NCBI GenBank assembly: GCA_005503165.1
Contig: SCNT01000043.1
Location: 1 to 36,649 of the forward strand
Reading direction: 5' to 3'
DNA length: 36,649 nucleotides
Source: Sphingomonadaceae bacterium 3R27E2-A
GTDB lineage: Bacteria > Pseudomonadota > Alphaproteobacteria > Sphingomonadales > Sphingomonadaceae
Shown here one piece after another: positions 1 through 7,568 of the stretch. The position numbers were made by a program, and so were the translations under genes. The first letter of the stretch is position 1; every line of letters starts with the position of its first letter. The notes under the pieces are model-generated. The model was not told the origin of the DNA, did not search any database, and saw only the letters and a list, made by a program, of their open reading frames with translations.

Positions 1-46
1 TCAACACCCCGATGATCTGCTCTTCCGAAAACCTCAAACGCTTCAT
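1..46 (-). CDS. IS3-family transposase OrfA, N-terminal fragment (runs off window)
   Basis: The minus strand from an ATG at 46 encodes MKRLRFSEEQIIGVL and then leaves the window. This is the characteristic opening of IS3-family OrfA proteins, whose helix-turn-helix domain recognises the element ends; full activity normally needs a frameshifted OrfAB product. Only 15 codons are visible, so nothing can be said about whether the transposase is intact. The start lies 65 bases inside the terminal repeat, a usual distance for this group. Confidence 0.7.
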   Translation of the reverse strand, partial: MKRLRFSEEQIIGVL

Positions 47-111
47 CTGTCCGTCCTTCCTTCAAGACCGGACTCTAATCACTGTTGGAGGAAAATCAGG
101 GGGTCACGTCA
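1..111 (-). mobile_element. IS3-family insertion sequence, one end only (IS407-like terminus)
   Basis: Read on the minus strand, the sequence from base 111 begins TGACGTGACCCCCTGATTTT, which resembles the TGACCTGCCCCCTGATTTTCC-type terminal inverted repeat I associate with IS407-group IS3 elements. About 65 bases inside it starts an OrfA-like reading frame. The element runs off the left edge, so its length, second inverted repeat and target duplication cannot be seen. The family call rests on remembered consensus, and the exact boundary (111, or a few bases inward) is uncertain. The insertion sits in an aminotransferase gene whose 3' part follows directly. Confidence 0.75.
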
Positions 112-404
112 CGGGGATCGGCGAAATCGCAGCGATCGGCGTGTCCGCGATCCGCGCGCATAATGCGGCGTTGCAGGCGATGCTGCGCGAAGCGCTGGAG
201 GCGAGGACGCCGCAATGGCGCTGGCCGGGCGGGGCGATCGGCGGGACGCTGTGCATCGACACCGGCGCCGACCAGCCGCGGGTGGCGGCGGCGCTCGAAC
301 ACCATCGGCTCCGCGCCGATTTTCGCGGGTCGATCCTGCGCGTCTCGTTTCATGCGTATAATGATGCAACGGATGCGCATGCGGCGATCGAGGCGCTGTC
401 CTGA
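112..404 (+). pseudogene. C-terminal stub of a class V-fold PLP-dependent aminotransferase, cut by the IS
   Basis: An open frame continues from the IS end to a TGA at 402-404 and encodes about 97 residues. Its tail has the pattern of the small C-terminal domain of class V aminotransferases (cysteine desulfurase/kynureninase-like): an R-x-D-F-R-G segment followed by ILRVSFHAYNDATD and an AAIEAL ending, where the R-x-S-x-H-x-Y-N stretch normally lies near the cofactor phosphate. The PLP lysine and the whole large domain are missing on this side of the insertion. The 5' part may lie beyond the IS outside the window or may be lost. The substrate cannot be named. The stub has no start or ribosome site of its own and is most likely dead. 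Confidence 0.65.
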
Positions 405-767
405 ATGCGCCAGCATTCCAAAGTTCAGTGAAGTTCAGCCCAATGGCGATGCCGTGTCGAGCTGACTTCCGGCGTAGCACGGTGGGTGCGTCGCGAGTCG
501 AAGCGGGAGGGATATCGCTCATCGACAAGCTTGAAACATAGCGATGTTTTTTAGGAAAGAGATTTTTTCAGGGACAGTGAATTTAGGAATTGTTGCACGC
601 GTCACCATATTCCCTGAGGAGGGCTATCGGCAGCATCAGCGCGACAAGGATGAGTGGCGCGCGCGGTTGGGGCAAGGTCAACGACCTGTGTTTGTGGTTT
701 GAAGAGCAGGGCGTGACCGGCCTTCCCTGCAACAGCGGCAAGGATTGAGGCTCGCCCTCTGCTCTTT
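405..767. other. About 360 bp without a convincing gene; degenerate accessory sequence
   Basis: Two short plus-strand frames are open: 544-702 (52 codons, starting MFFRKEIFSGTVN and ending RPVFVV) and 650-748 (32 codons, ending LPCNSGKD). They overlap, neither has a good ribosome site, and the first has AT-rich codons unlike the chromosome around it. Reading the first and then the second would be compatible with one decayed, frameshifted gene, but I recognise no family. Bases 573-594 (GGGACAGTGAATTTAGGAATT) resemble a dispersed repeat half-site discussed in the findings. Confidence 0.3.
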
Positions 768-1358
768 CTAATCGTTAGGTAACGGCGGGACGGCGTCGGC
801 TGTCTGGCGATGAGATCGCCAGAGTAACACCGACCGCAAATCCCAGCACCAGTCGATTGGGATGTTCTGGTTGTTCATATATTTGACGGCTTGAATTCGT
901 GCCTCGCGTATATGACCGTCGCGGACTAATGGCGCTATCGCGCTGAGGAACCGGTAACTGAAGCCACCTTTTTTCATCGGGTCTAGGTCAGTCAAGGCGG
1001 GAGTAGATATCGCTAGTTGTCGCAATGATGCGAAGCACGACCCTACTTTACCAAGGATGTCATCGGTAATCGCGCCGGGGTTCGGAAGCCTGCCGATTTC
1101 GGATCGTGTCATCATCATTCGGTCGGCGATTGCCCGTAGCTCTCGAACGCGGCGTACCCGATCCGACGGCTTTAGGAGCAGATAAGTACCGAGCGCGGCC
1201 AATATGATGCCGACAATATTGAGGACCGCAGACACCGAAATGCCGTCCCCGTCCCTAATTTGCTCAGCCACCCACCAGAAGGCCTTGACCACTAGATCAT
1301 TAGCTATCGCGAGTCCGGCGAAGATGAAGATCGAAGCTAAAGCCTTGGAGCGGTCCAT
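768..1358 (-). CDS. Hypothetical membrane protein, two predicted helices, 196 aa
   Basis: The protein starts with ATG at 1358 and shows two hydrophobic segments, near residues 8-30 (ASIFIFAGLAIANDLVVKAF) and 42-62 (VSAVLNIVGIILAALGTYLL). An Arg-rich stretch (RVRRVRELR) follows and then a soluble C-terminal domain of about 130 residues. This gives an N-terminal hairpin with the soluble part probably in the cytoplasm. I recognise no family. Codon choice is less GC-biased than in genes from 1538 onward, and it lies next to the IS scar, so it looks horizontally acquired. It could be a lone effector or cargo gene, but there is no partner gene to support that. The open frame is long enough and well enough organised to be real. 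Confidence 0.6.
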   Translation of the reverse strand: MDRSKALASIFIFAGLAIANDLVVKAFWWVAEQIRDGDGISVSAVLNIVGIILAALGTYLLLKPSDRVRRVRELRAIADRMMMTRSEIGRLPNPGAITDDILGKVGSCFASLRQLAISTPALTDLDPMKKGGFSYRFLSAIAPLVRDGHIREARIQAVKYMNNQNIPIDWCWDLRSVLLWRSHRQTADAVPPLPND

Positions 1359-1537
1359 TGGCTCGACATATCAGCCATGCGACGATTTGCAATCAAAGCA
1401 CCCGCGCGCGGGGAGGCAGTTCCCACCGGCTGGGGATGAGCTCGATAATCAGAAAATCGAGAGTGTTTTTGGCGCGAATTTTTAGCGCGCTACACTGCCT
1501 CGGGCCGACGAAATTACGGTGACAGGTGCAATGTCCC

Positions 1538-2545
1538 CTAGATATCCACCACGATCTTCCCGAAATGCGCGTTTGCGATCTGGTGCCGGAATGCGTCGCC
1601 CAGCCTTTCCAGCGGGAAATGGTCGCTGATCACCGGCCGGATGCCGTTCGCCTCGACCCCCGCGATCATCGCGAGCTGCTGTGCGCGGCTGCCCACGGTC
1701 AGCCCCTGCACGCGCAGGTTCTTGCTCATCAAGAGCGCGGTCTGCACCGGCCCGGCGAAGCCCGCGAGCACGCCGATCAGCGCGACATGGCCGCCGACGC
1801 GCGCCGCGACCATCGACTGGTCGAGGGTGCCGGCGCCGCCGATCTCGACCACCGTGTCGACCCCGCGGCCGCCGGTCAGCTCGAGCGCCCTGGCGCCCCA
1901 TTTCGGCTCTTCCTTGTAGTTGATCAGCTCGTCGGCGCCGAGCGCCTTGAGCTTTTCCAGCTTCGCGTCGGACGAACTCGTCGCGATCACGCGTGCGCCC
2001 GCGGCCTTGGCGAATTGCAGCGCGAACACCGACACGCCGCCGCTGCCCTGGACCAGCACGGTCGAGCCGGGCTGCGTCGTGCCGTCGACGAACAGCGCGC
2101 GCCAGGCGGTCAGCCCGGCGCAGGTCAGCGTCGCCGCCTCGGCCGCCGACCAGCCCGCGGGCGCGCGGGTGAACCAGCTTTGCGGCGTGACGACCACCTC
2201 GCGCGCATAGCCGTCGATGCCGTCGCCGGGAACGCGCGTGAACGCGCTGGTCGGCGGGGCGCCGTCGGTCCAGTCGGGAAAGAAGAGCGAGACGGCGAGG
2301 TCGCCGACCGCGAAACCGGTCACGCCCTCGCCCACCGCCTCGACCACGCCGGCGCCGTCGGACATCGGAATGCGGTTCTCCGCGGTCGGGATCATCCCCG
2401 CGACCACGGCAAAGTCGTGGAAGTTGAGCGACGATGCCGCCAGCCGCACGCGAATCTCGCCCGGCCCCGGATCGCCGGGGTCGGCCAGGTCGGCGAGCAC
2501 CAGATTGTCGAGCGACGCGGGGGCCCGCAGCTGGATGGCGCGCAC
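1538..2545 (-). CDS. Quinone oxidoreductase-like MDR-family NAD(P)H dehydrogenase
   Basis: About 335 residues with the medium-chain dehydrogenase/reductase layout: a GroES-like N-terminal half (SLNFHDFAVVAGMIP, then SDGAGVVEAVGEGV) and a Rossmann half with a VLVQGSGGVSVFALQFAKAAGARVI-type nucleotide-binding turn and a following TSSSDAKLEKLKALGAD segment that favours NADPH. It lacks the cysteine-rich structural zinc loop and so fits the zinc-free quinone oxidoreductase branch, acting in the cytosol on quinones or enals. The start chosen is GTG at 2545: the upstream gene stops with TAG at 2547-2545, so stop and start share one base (TAGTG), suggesting translational coupling. The open frame reaches further upstream but only inside the amidohydrolase gene. 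The true substrate is unknown. Confidence 0.82.
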   Translation of the reverse strand: MRAIQLRAPASLDNLVLADLADPGDPGPGEIRVRLAASSLNFHDFAVVAGMIPTAENRIPMSDGAGVVEAVGEGVTGFAVGDLAVSLFFPDWTDGAPPTSAFTRVPGDGIDGYAREVVVTPQSWFTRAPAGWSAAEAATLTCAGLTAWRALFVDGTTQPGSTVLVQGSGGVSVFALQFAKAAGARVIATSSSDAKLEKLKALGADELINYKEEPKWGARALELTGGRGVDTVVEIGGAGTLDQSMVAARVGGHVALIGVLAGFAGPVQTALLMSKNLRVQGLTVGSRAQQLAMIAGVEANGIRPVISDHFPLERLGDAFRHQIANAHFGKIVVDI

Positions 2546-4284
2546 TATTCGGCCGCCATCGCCATTTCGACGCGCTGCGGCCCGCGGATCACGCCGCCCG
2601 GCGTCGGCCCCTGCATCGCGCCATCGCGGAAGGTCACCTCGCCCGACTTGATCGTCGCGACATAGCCGTCGGCTTTCTGCAGCAGGCGCTTGCCACCCGC
2701 GGGCAGGTCGAAGGCGAGCCACGGCTTGCCGAGCCTGATTTCGTCCATGTCGATGACGTTGAGGTCGGCGAGATAGCCCGGCGCGAGCAGCCCGCGATCC
2801 TCGAGCCCATAGAGCATCGCGGTGTCGCGGCACTGGCGCTTGATCGCATGTTCGAGCCCGATGCGGTTGCCGTTCCTGTCGCGCACCCAATGCTGGAGCA
2901 TGAAGGTCGGGCTGGCCGCGTCGCAGATCGTCCCGCAATGCGCGCCGCCGTCGGACAGGCTGTTCACCGTGTCGTCGGCGGCCTGCAGGTCCTCGAGAAA
3001 ATCGAGGTTGCCGTCGCGGTAGTTGAGGATCGGGAAATAGATGAAGCCCTTGCCGTCGTCCTTCATCAGCAGGTCATAGGCATATTCGGCCGGGGTCACG
3101 CCCGCCGCGGCGGCGCGGTGCGCGATGCTTTCGTCCATCCGCGGCTCGTAGTTGAAGTCGGGATCCATCTCGAAATGCACCGGCCAGCCCTCGGCGACGA
3201 TCTTGAGGAAGTCGAGGATATCGCTTTCGGGCCAGACATTGGCCTCGCCGATCATCCGCTTCTTGAAGTCCGGGTCTTTCAGCTTCGCAAGCTGCTGGTC
3301 CCACGGCAATCCTTCGATCTCGGCCCAAGCCGGCTTGAAGCGGAACGGATGGACCGTGCCCTGCCATGCCATGATGATCCCGTTACCCCGCAGCGCGATC
3401 TGCGCGACGATGTTGGCGCCGGTGGCATTCTGGCGCCGCATTTCCTCGATCTGCTCCTCGAGCGGCAGTTCCTTGGCGATCGACTGCAGCGCGGCGAAGG
3501 TCACCGGCAGCCCGGTCTCGCGGCTGAGGTCGCCCATCCACTGGAACTCGTTCCATTCGCGCTTGAGGTCGCTCGCCATTTCGAAGACGCCATAGCCGAC
3601 CCGGCCCATCGCGCGGCCGATCGCGATCAGCTCCTCGGCGGTCGCAGTCGTGCCGGGGACGAGCTCGCCGTCGATCGACTTGTGGAGCACGGTGCGGCTG
3701 GTCGAGAAGCCGAGCGCGCCGGCGCGGATGCCCTCCTCGACAATGCGCGACATTTCGGCGATGTCGGCTTCGGTCGGGATCGCGCCGGGCTTTTCGCGGT
3801 CGCCGAGCACATAGGCGCGCACCGCGCCGTGCGGGACATGGCAGGCGACGTCGACCGTGCGCGGCAATTTCTCGAGCGCGTCCATATATTCGGGAAAGGT
3901 CTCCCAGTCCCACGACATGCCCTCGGCGAGCGCGGTGCCGGGGATATCCTCGACGCCTTCCATCAGCGAAATCAGCCAGTCGTGGCGGTCGGGCCTGGCG
4001 GGCGCGAAGCCGACCCCGCAATTGCCCATCACGACGGTGGTGACGCCGTGCCAGCTCGACGGCGCCATTTCCTGGTCCCAGGTCGCCTGCCCGTCATAAT
4101 GGGTGTGCACGTCGACGAAGCCCGGGGTGACGATCTTGCCCACGGCGTCGATCTCCTGACGCCCGGCGCCGAGGCTCTGGCCCACGGCGACGATCCGGTC
4201 GCCGTCGATCGCGATATCCGCGACAAAGGCGTCGCCGCCCGTTCCATCGACGACGGTGCCGCCGCGAATCACCAGATCATGCAT
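2545..4284 (-). CDS. N-acyl-D-amino-acid deacylase / D-aminoacylase-like amidohydrolase
   Basis: A 579-residue amidohydrolase-superfamily enzyme. The N-terminal beta-sandwich ([13 protein letters not shown]) leads into the metal-binding HTH motif (His60-Thr-His62, in [14 protein letters not shown]) and a Gly-Asn-Cys-Gly motif at about 88-90, a cysteine that ligates zinc in D-aminoacylases. The C-terminal part returns to the sandwich ([14 protein letters not shown]). Members hydrolyse N-acyl-D-amino acids or related N-acyl and cyclic amides in the cytosol. The length is longer than the classic 480-residue D-aminoacylase and typical of the amidohydrolase-3 group. It begins with ATG at 4284 and overlaps the downstream MDR gene by one base, so the two are probably co-expressed. 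The exact substrate cannot be read from sequence. Confidence 0.85.
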   Translation of the reverse strand: MHDLVIRGGTVVDGTGGDAFVADIAIDGDRIVAVGQSLGAGRQEIDAVGKIVTPGFVDVHTHYDGQATWDQEMAPSSWHGVTTVVMGNCGVGFAPARPDRHDWLISLMEGVEDIPGTALAEGMSWDWETFPEYMDALEKLPRTVDVACHVPHGAVRAYVLGDREKPGAIPTEADIAEMSRIVEEGIRAGALGFSTSRTVLHKSIDGELVPGTTATAEELIAIGRAMGRVGYGVFEMASDLKREWNEFQWMGDLSRETGLPVTFAALQSIAKELPLEEQIEEMRRQNATGANIVAQIALRGNGIIMAWQGTVHPFRFKPAWAEIEGLPWDQQLAKLKDPDFKKRMIGEANVWPESDILDFLKIVAEGWPVHFEMDPDFNYEPRMDESIAHRAAAAGVTPAEYAYDLLMKDDGKGFIYFPILNYRDGNLDFLEDLQAADDTVNSLSDGGAHCGTICDAASPTFMLQHWVRDRNGNRIGLEHAIKRQCRDTAMLYGLEDRGLLAPGYLADLNVIDMDEIRLGKPWLAFDLPAGGKRLLQKADGYVATIKSGEVTFRDGAMQGPTPGGVIRGPQRVEMAMAAE

Positions 4285-4361
4285 CTCCGCTCTCCCGAAT
4301 CTTTGGCCCGATTATTTCGTTTCAGGGAGAAACCTATCACGGATATGCGATATGCCAAGAC

Positions 4362-5159
4362 CTATGGATCGCGCACAAAGGGCGACAGCAGCTGCCGTTG
4401 CCAGCGGTCGGCGTCGCGGTCGTGCGCGTCGCCCAGCCCGATCCGTTCGACCGGCTCAGTCGCGGGGTCGCGCCAGGTGCCGAACAGCCGGTCCCAGACG
4501 CTGAACAGCGATCCGTAATTGCTGTCGGTCTGCGCCTGCCGGCTGCTGTGATGGACGAGGTGCACGGCGGGGGTTGCGAACAGCCATGCGGCAGCGCGCC
4601 AGCCGCGGCCGTCGGCGCGAATATTGGCGTGCTCGGCGATCCCTGCGGCGATCAGGACCAGTTCGGCGATCGCGACCGCGGCGGGCGGCAGCGCGAACAG
4701 CCAGATCGCGGGCAGCGCGAACAGGAACGACACGAACTGCTCGACCGGATGGTGGCGAAACCCGGTCGTCGCGTCGATCGCGGTGTCGGCGTGATGCACG
4801 CGGTGCAGCCGCCACAGCCAGCCGATCCGGTGCGAGACCCGATGCGCCCAATAGGCCGAAAAGCTGCGCAGCAGCAGCGCGGCGATCGCCGCGATCGCCT
4901 GCGGCATCGGCGGCAAGGCAAAGGGCGCGTGCCCCGCCGCGCCCACCCACGCCGCAAACGCGGTCAGGCTGACCGGGACCAGCGCGGCGAGCAGCAACGC
5001 GAGGATGCCGAGCAGCAGGTTCGTAGCCGGGCGGCGCAGTCCGGTCGCCGTTTCGGCGCGCGCCGCGAACGGCCTTTCGGCAAGCGCGGTGGCGACAAAA
5101 ATCGCCGCCATCACCCACGGCGTCAACGCCATCCATTCGTTCGCGGAACCGTGCTCCAT
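4362..5159 (-). CDS. Sterol desaturase / fatty acid hydroxylase family membrane protein
   Basis: A 265-residue integral membrane protein with the histidine clusters that bind the di-iron centre of this superfamily: HRVSH (106-110), HRVHH (119-123), HH at 136-137, His177, and HLVHH (200-204). Hydrophobic segments lie near 12-30, 45-75, 85-105, 145-175 and 190-200. A conserved SNYG...WDRLFGTW signature follows the last cluster. Family members hydroxylate or desaturate lipids, sterols or carotenoids using O2 at the inner membrane. ATG at 5159 is the first good start. It is divergent from the small exported protein at 5253, with 93 bp between them, so the two may share a control region. The lipid substrate is unknown. 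Confidence 0.87.
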   Translation of the reverse strand: MEHGSANEWMALTPWVMAAIFVATALAERPFAARAETATGLRRPATNLLLGILALLLAALVPVSLTAFAAWVGAAGHAPFALPPMPQAIAAIAALLLRSFSAYWAHRVSHRIGWLWRLHRVHHADTAIDATTGFRHHPVEQFVSFLFALPAIWLFALPPAAVAIAELVLIAAGIAEHANIRADGRGWRAAAWLFATPAVHLVHHSSRQAQTDSNYGSLFSVWDRLFGTWRDPATEPVERIGLGDAHDRDADRWQRQLLSPFVRDP

Positions 5160-5252
5160 GATGACAGGCCTAAAGCGGCTTGCGGCGAAGGCAAGCGCTG
5201 GTTAATGTATCGCCGGGTCACAAGAAAAACATTATATTTCTGGAGCTTGACT

Positions 5253-5408
5253 ATGCGCGCACTGGCAACCGCCGTTCTCCTCGCTTTGCCGACCGCCGCA
5301 ATGGCCGGCGTGCCCGCGACCCCCGGCCCCGAGGCCGGTGTCGGCGCCGCGGCCATGGTCGCCGTCGCGGCAGGCTATCTGTTCCTGAAGCGCCGCCGCA
5401 GCCGCTGA
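5253..5408 (+). CDS. 51-aa exported protein with a PGPEAG / membrane helix / Arg tail (putative exosortase substrate)
   Basis: ATG at 5253 is preceded by GGAG at 5242-5245, a good ribosome site. Residues 1-18 form a signal peptide ending in an Ala-x-Ala site (TAAMA). The rest is a Pro-rich motif VPATPGPEAGVG (20-31), a hydrophobic helix (about 32-45) and a KRRRSR end. Motif, helix and basic tail in that order is the layout of PEP-CTERM-type sorting signals, and it lies seven bases upstream of an exosortase gene. What is odd is that hardly any mature protein remains: cleavage of both ends would release fewer than about 12 residues. It may be a peptide precursor, a small membrane protein, or a test substrate that recruits the sortase. 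Similar PGPxAG-tailed small proteins are known to me only as uncharacterised. The reading frame is open much further upstream, but only as a shadow of the desaturase gene. Confidence 0.72.
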   Translation: MRALATAVLLALPTAAMAGVPATPGPEAGVGAAAMVAVAAGYLFLKRRRSR

Positions 5409-5415
5409 GCCCGCG

Positions 5416-6252
5416 ATGACCGAAGCGGCGGCTCGTGCGCCGCATCGGCTCGACCGCGACACCGCCTTTGCCGCTGCCTTGCTGCTCGCGATCGCGGCGG
5501 CTTTGACGACGCGGATCGGTGCCGCCGTCGCGCACCGGGGCTTTGCGACCGCCCTCACCGACCTGTTCGGGATCAGCGCGATCGTCTGGTTCGCGGCCTT
5601 CGCGATCTGCGCCATCGCGCGCGAGGATCGCACACCCGCGCCCTGGCGCCGCCACGACGCCCCCATGCTGGCCGCGATCGTCGGGGCTGCGCTGCTGCCC
5701 GTTCCCGCGCTTGGCGCCGCAGCCGTGTTCGGGGCCGGGGCGTGGTTGGCGCTGCGATCGGAGCGCGCGTCGAGTACACGCCGCATCGGACTCGTGGCGC
5801 TCGCGCTCAGCGCGCATCTTTTGTGGGGTCCGCTGGTCCTGAAACTGCTCGGCAGCGAATTGCTCGCGCTGGACGCCTCGATCGCCGCGCTGTTCGCGGG
5901 CGGCAGCGCCGACGGCAATATCTTCGGCCAGGCGGGGTCGCAGGCTTTCACCGTCGGCCAGAATTGCTCGTCGCTCACCAACCTCTCGCTCGCCGGCATA
6001 CTCGCGGTCACCCTCGCGCAATTGTTCGAACTGCGCTTCGACCGCAGGCTCGTGGCGGCGACGCTGCTCGCGATGGGCGCGACGGTGACCCTCAACGGCA
6101 TCCGCCTCGCGACGATCGCACGCCATCCCGACCTTTATGACTATCTGCACAGCGGCGCGGGTATGATGCTGTTCGGCTGGGCTTCGCTGCTTGTCACCGC
6201 CGCGATCGTCGGCACCGCCGTCGCGCGCCACCCCGATTTTGCGCCGCGCTGA
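5416..6252 (+). CDS. Exosortase/archaeosortase-family protease
   Basis: A 278-residue polytopic protein with about eight hydrophobic segments. The catalytic triad is visible: Cys184 in GQNCSSLTNLSL, Arg230 in LNGIRLAT and His245 in YLHSGAG, in the order and spacing of exosortases. These enzymes cleave C-terminal sorting signals of exported proteins at the periplasmic face and are thought to transfer them to a cell-surface anchor. The Cys motif is C-S-S rather than the commoner C-S-G, and there is no fused EpsI domain. It follows the 51-residue tail-bearing protein by seven bases and overlaps the next gene, so the three look like one transcript. There is no exopolysaccharide cluster nearby, unlike XrtA-type loci. 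I suspect a dedicated subtype but cannot assign one by eye. Confidence 0.85.
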   Translation: MTEAAARAPHRLDRDTAFAAALLLAIAAALTTRIGAAVAHRGFATALTDLFGISAIVWFAAFAICAIAREDRTPAPWRRHDAPMLAAIVGAALLPVPALGAAAVFGAGAWLALRSERASSTRRIGLVALALSAHLLWGPLVLKLLGSELLALDASIAALFAGGSADGNIFGQAGSQAFTVGQNCSSLTNLSLAGILAVTLAQLFELRFDRRLVAATLLAMGATVTLNGIRLATIARHPDLYDYLHSGAGMMLFGWASLLVTAAIVGTAVARHPDFAPR

Positions 6253-6742
6253 CCGGACATTGATCGGCGCCGTGCTGGTCGCGGCAGGGCTTGTCGCGGC
6301 AAAATTGCTGTGGCTGCCGCGCAACGTTTATCCCGATCGCGAACGGCTGGCGGCGGCGATCGAGGCGCGGCTCGCGACAGCAGGCCTGACGAGCAGCCGA
6401 CCGTGGGAAGCGGCGCCCTTTCGGATTCGCGCCGCCGGCGGCGCCTGCACGATGATCGTCCAGCAACTCGACGTCGAGGCGGCCGAGAAGAGCATCTTCG
6501 TCGAACGCGCACGCGGCCTTGGCCCGGTGCGCTACCTGTATCACGACGCCATGCGCACCGACTTTCCGCGCGCCGGTACCGTGCTGCGCGACCAGTTGCA
6601 GCGGCAGGCGGCGCGGGTGGGCCTGATGGTCATAGTCGATCCGATCATCGGCGTTGCGGCGTCACCCGCCTGCCCCGATCCGGCCCCGCTTCTCGGGGGT
6701 CTCAAGCTTTTCCCGCGCGCAGGACCGCCCGCGCTCCGCTGA
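6239..6742 (+). CDS. Single-helix exported protein overlapping the exosortase, putative sorting accessory
   Basis: The start chosen is TTG at 6239 (167 residues), giving an N-terminus LRRADRT before one hydrophobic helix (IGAVLVAAGLVAAKLLWLP). Another TTG at 6191 is possible, and no ATG is available early. The gene overlaps the end of the exosortase frame by 14 bases or more, which implies coupled translation. After the helix lies a soluble domain of about 140 residues, presumably periplasmic, with FRIRAAGGACTMIVQQLDV and GPVRYLYHDAMRTDFPR among its stretches. It has two cysteines (in GGACT and in SPACPDP) that could form a disulfide. I do not recognise a family. Position and topology suggest an accessory of the exosortase, as seen in other single-substrate exosortase loci; this is inference. 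Confidence 0.65.
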   Translation: MRRADRTLIGAVLVAAGLVAAKLLWLPRNVYPDRERLAAAIEARLATAGLTSSRPWEAAPFRIRAAGGACTMIVQQLDVEAAEKSIFVERARGLGPVRYLYHDAMRTDFPRAGTVLRDQLQRQAARVGLMVIVDPIIGVAASPACPDPAPLLGGLKLFPRAGPPALR

Positions 6743-6809
6743 CCGATTTCGCGCGCGAACGGCGCGCCAAGCCGTTATGGTGCTGCGATACACCAAGGGA
6801 GTCGCTGCC

Positions 6810-7568
6810 GTGATCCGTTCTTTCACCCTTGCCGCCGCGCTGGCGCTGTGGAGCGCCAGCCCGCTCGCTGCCGAGACGCTCGCGCCCGCGCCCATCGACT
6901 ATGGCGCCGCGCTCGCCGATCCCGCGCGCCCGGCGACCGACCGCGAACGCGACGCGGCGCGCAAACCCGCCGAGCTGCTCGAATTCGCGCAGATCGCGCC
7001 GGGCGAAAAGGTCGGCGACTATGTGATGGGCGGCGGCTATGTCACCCGGCTGCTGGCGGCCGTGGTCGGCGAAAACGGCATGGTCTATGCCTTCCAGCCC
7101 GCCGAGTTCATCGCTTTCAAGGCGCAATATGGCAGTGATCAGGCGGCGGTCGCCGCGGCCTATGCCAATGTCGATGCGGTCAGCGGCCCGTTCGCGGCGC
7201 CCGCCTTCCCGGTGCCGCTCGACACGATCATCACGGTGCAGAATTTCCACGACCTTTATCTGAAGCCTTTCCCCGAAGGCACTGGGGCCAAGGCAAGCGC
7301 GGCGCTGTTCGCGGCGCTGAAACCCGGCGGCACGCTGGTGGTTGTCGATCATAGCGCCGCCGACGGCACCGGAACGACGCTGTCCGACAGCCTGCATCGC
7401 ATCGATAAGGCAGCGGTGGTCGACGCCCTCACCAAGGCGGGCTTCACGCTGGAAGCCGAGAGCGACCTCCACAAACAGGCCGACGACCCGCGCACCGCCA
7501 ATGTCTTCGACAAGGAAATCCGCGGCAAGACTGACCAGTTCGCCCTGCGCTTCAGGAAGCCGGGCTGA
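6810..7568 (+). CDS. Exported SAM-methyltransferase-like protein
   Basis: GTG at 6810 is chosen because AAGGGAG at 6795-6801 is an excellent ribosome site eight bases before it; an ATG at 6777 in the same frame lacks one. The product (252 residues) opens with a signal peptide ending SPLAAE. The mature part has a class I methyltransferase-like fold: ELLEFAQIAPGEKVGDYVMGGGYVTRLLAAVVG corresponds to motif I, with later strands DTIITVQNFHD and PGGTLVVVDHS. This is the family of predicted periplasmic methyltransferases common in sphingomonads. Motif I reads D-x-V-x-G-G-G-Y rather than D-x-G-x-G-x-G, and SAM is cytoplasmic, so activity after export is doubtful. It follows the exosortase set on the same strand after a 67-bp gap. 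Confidence 0.8.
   Translation: MIRSFTLAAALALWSASPLAAETLAPAPIDYGAALADPARPATDRERDAARKPAELLEFAQIAPGEKVGDYVMGGGYVTRLLAAVVGENGMVYAFQPAEFIAFKAQYGSDQAAVAAAYANVDAVSGPFAAPAFPVPLDTIITVQNFHDLYLKPFPEGTGAKASAALFAALKPGGTLVVVDHSAADGTGTTLSDSLHRIDKAAVVDALTKAGFTLEAESDLHKQADDPRTANVFDKEIRGKTDQFALRFRKPG

Noticed and set aside
2434..4518. Very long plus-strand open frame (almost 700 codons) opposite the amidohydrolase gene
   Set aside because: It is a mirror of the GC-rich codon structure of a clear minus-strand gene; the translation is low-complexity, rich in Arg/His/Asp, and has no recognisable domain. The same applies to other long antisense frames at 7971-9407, 10224-12305, 21962-24400 and 31184-32824.
5229..5240. 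ATTATATTT as a -10 box for the small exported protein
   Set aside because: A start from it would fall at or beyond the ribosome site at 5242-5245, leaving no leader, and there is no fitting -35 element. It may only be AT-rich spacer.
6310..6813. 167-codon plus-strand frame overlapping the accessory gene
   Set aside because: It is an out-of-frame shadow, very rich in Arg, without a hydrophobic segment or ribosome site; the frame from 6239 has a proper helix and codon usage.
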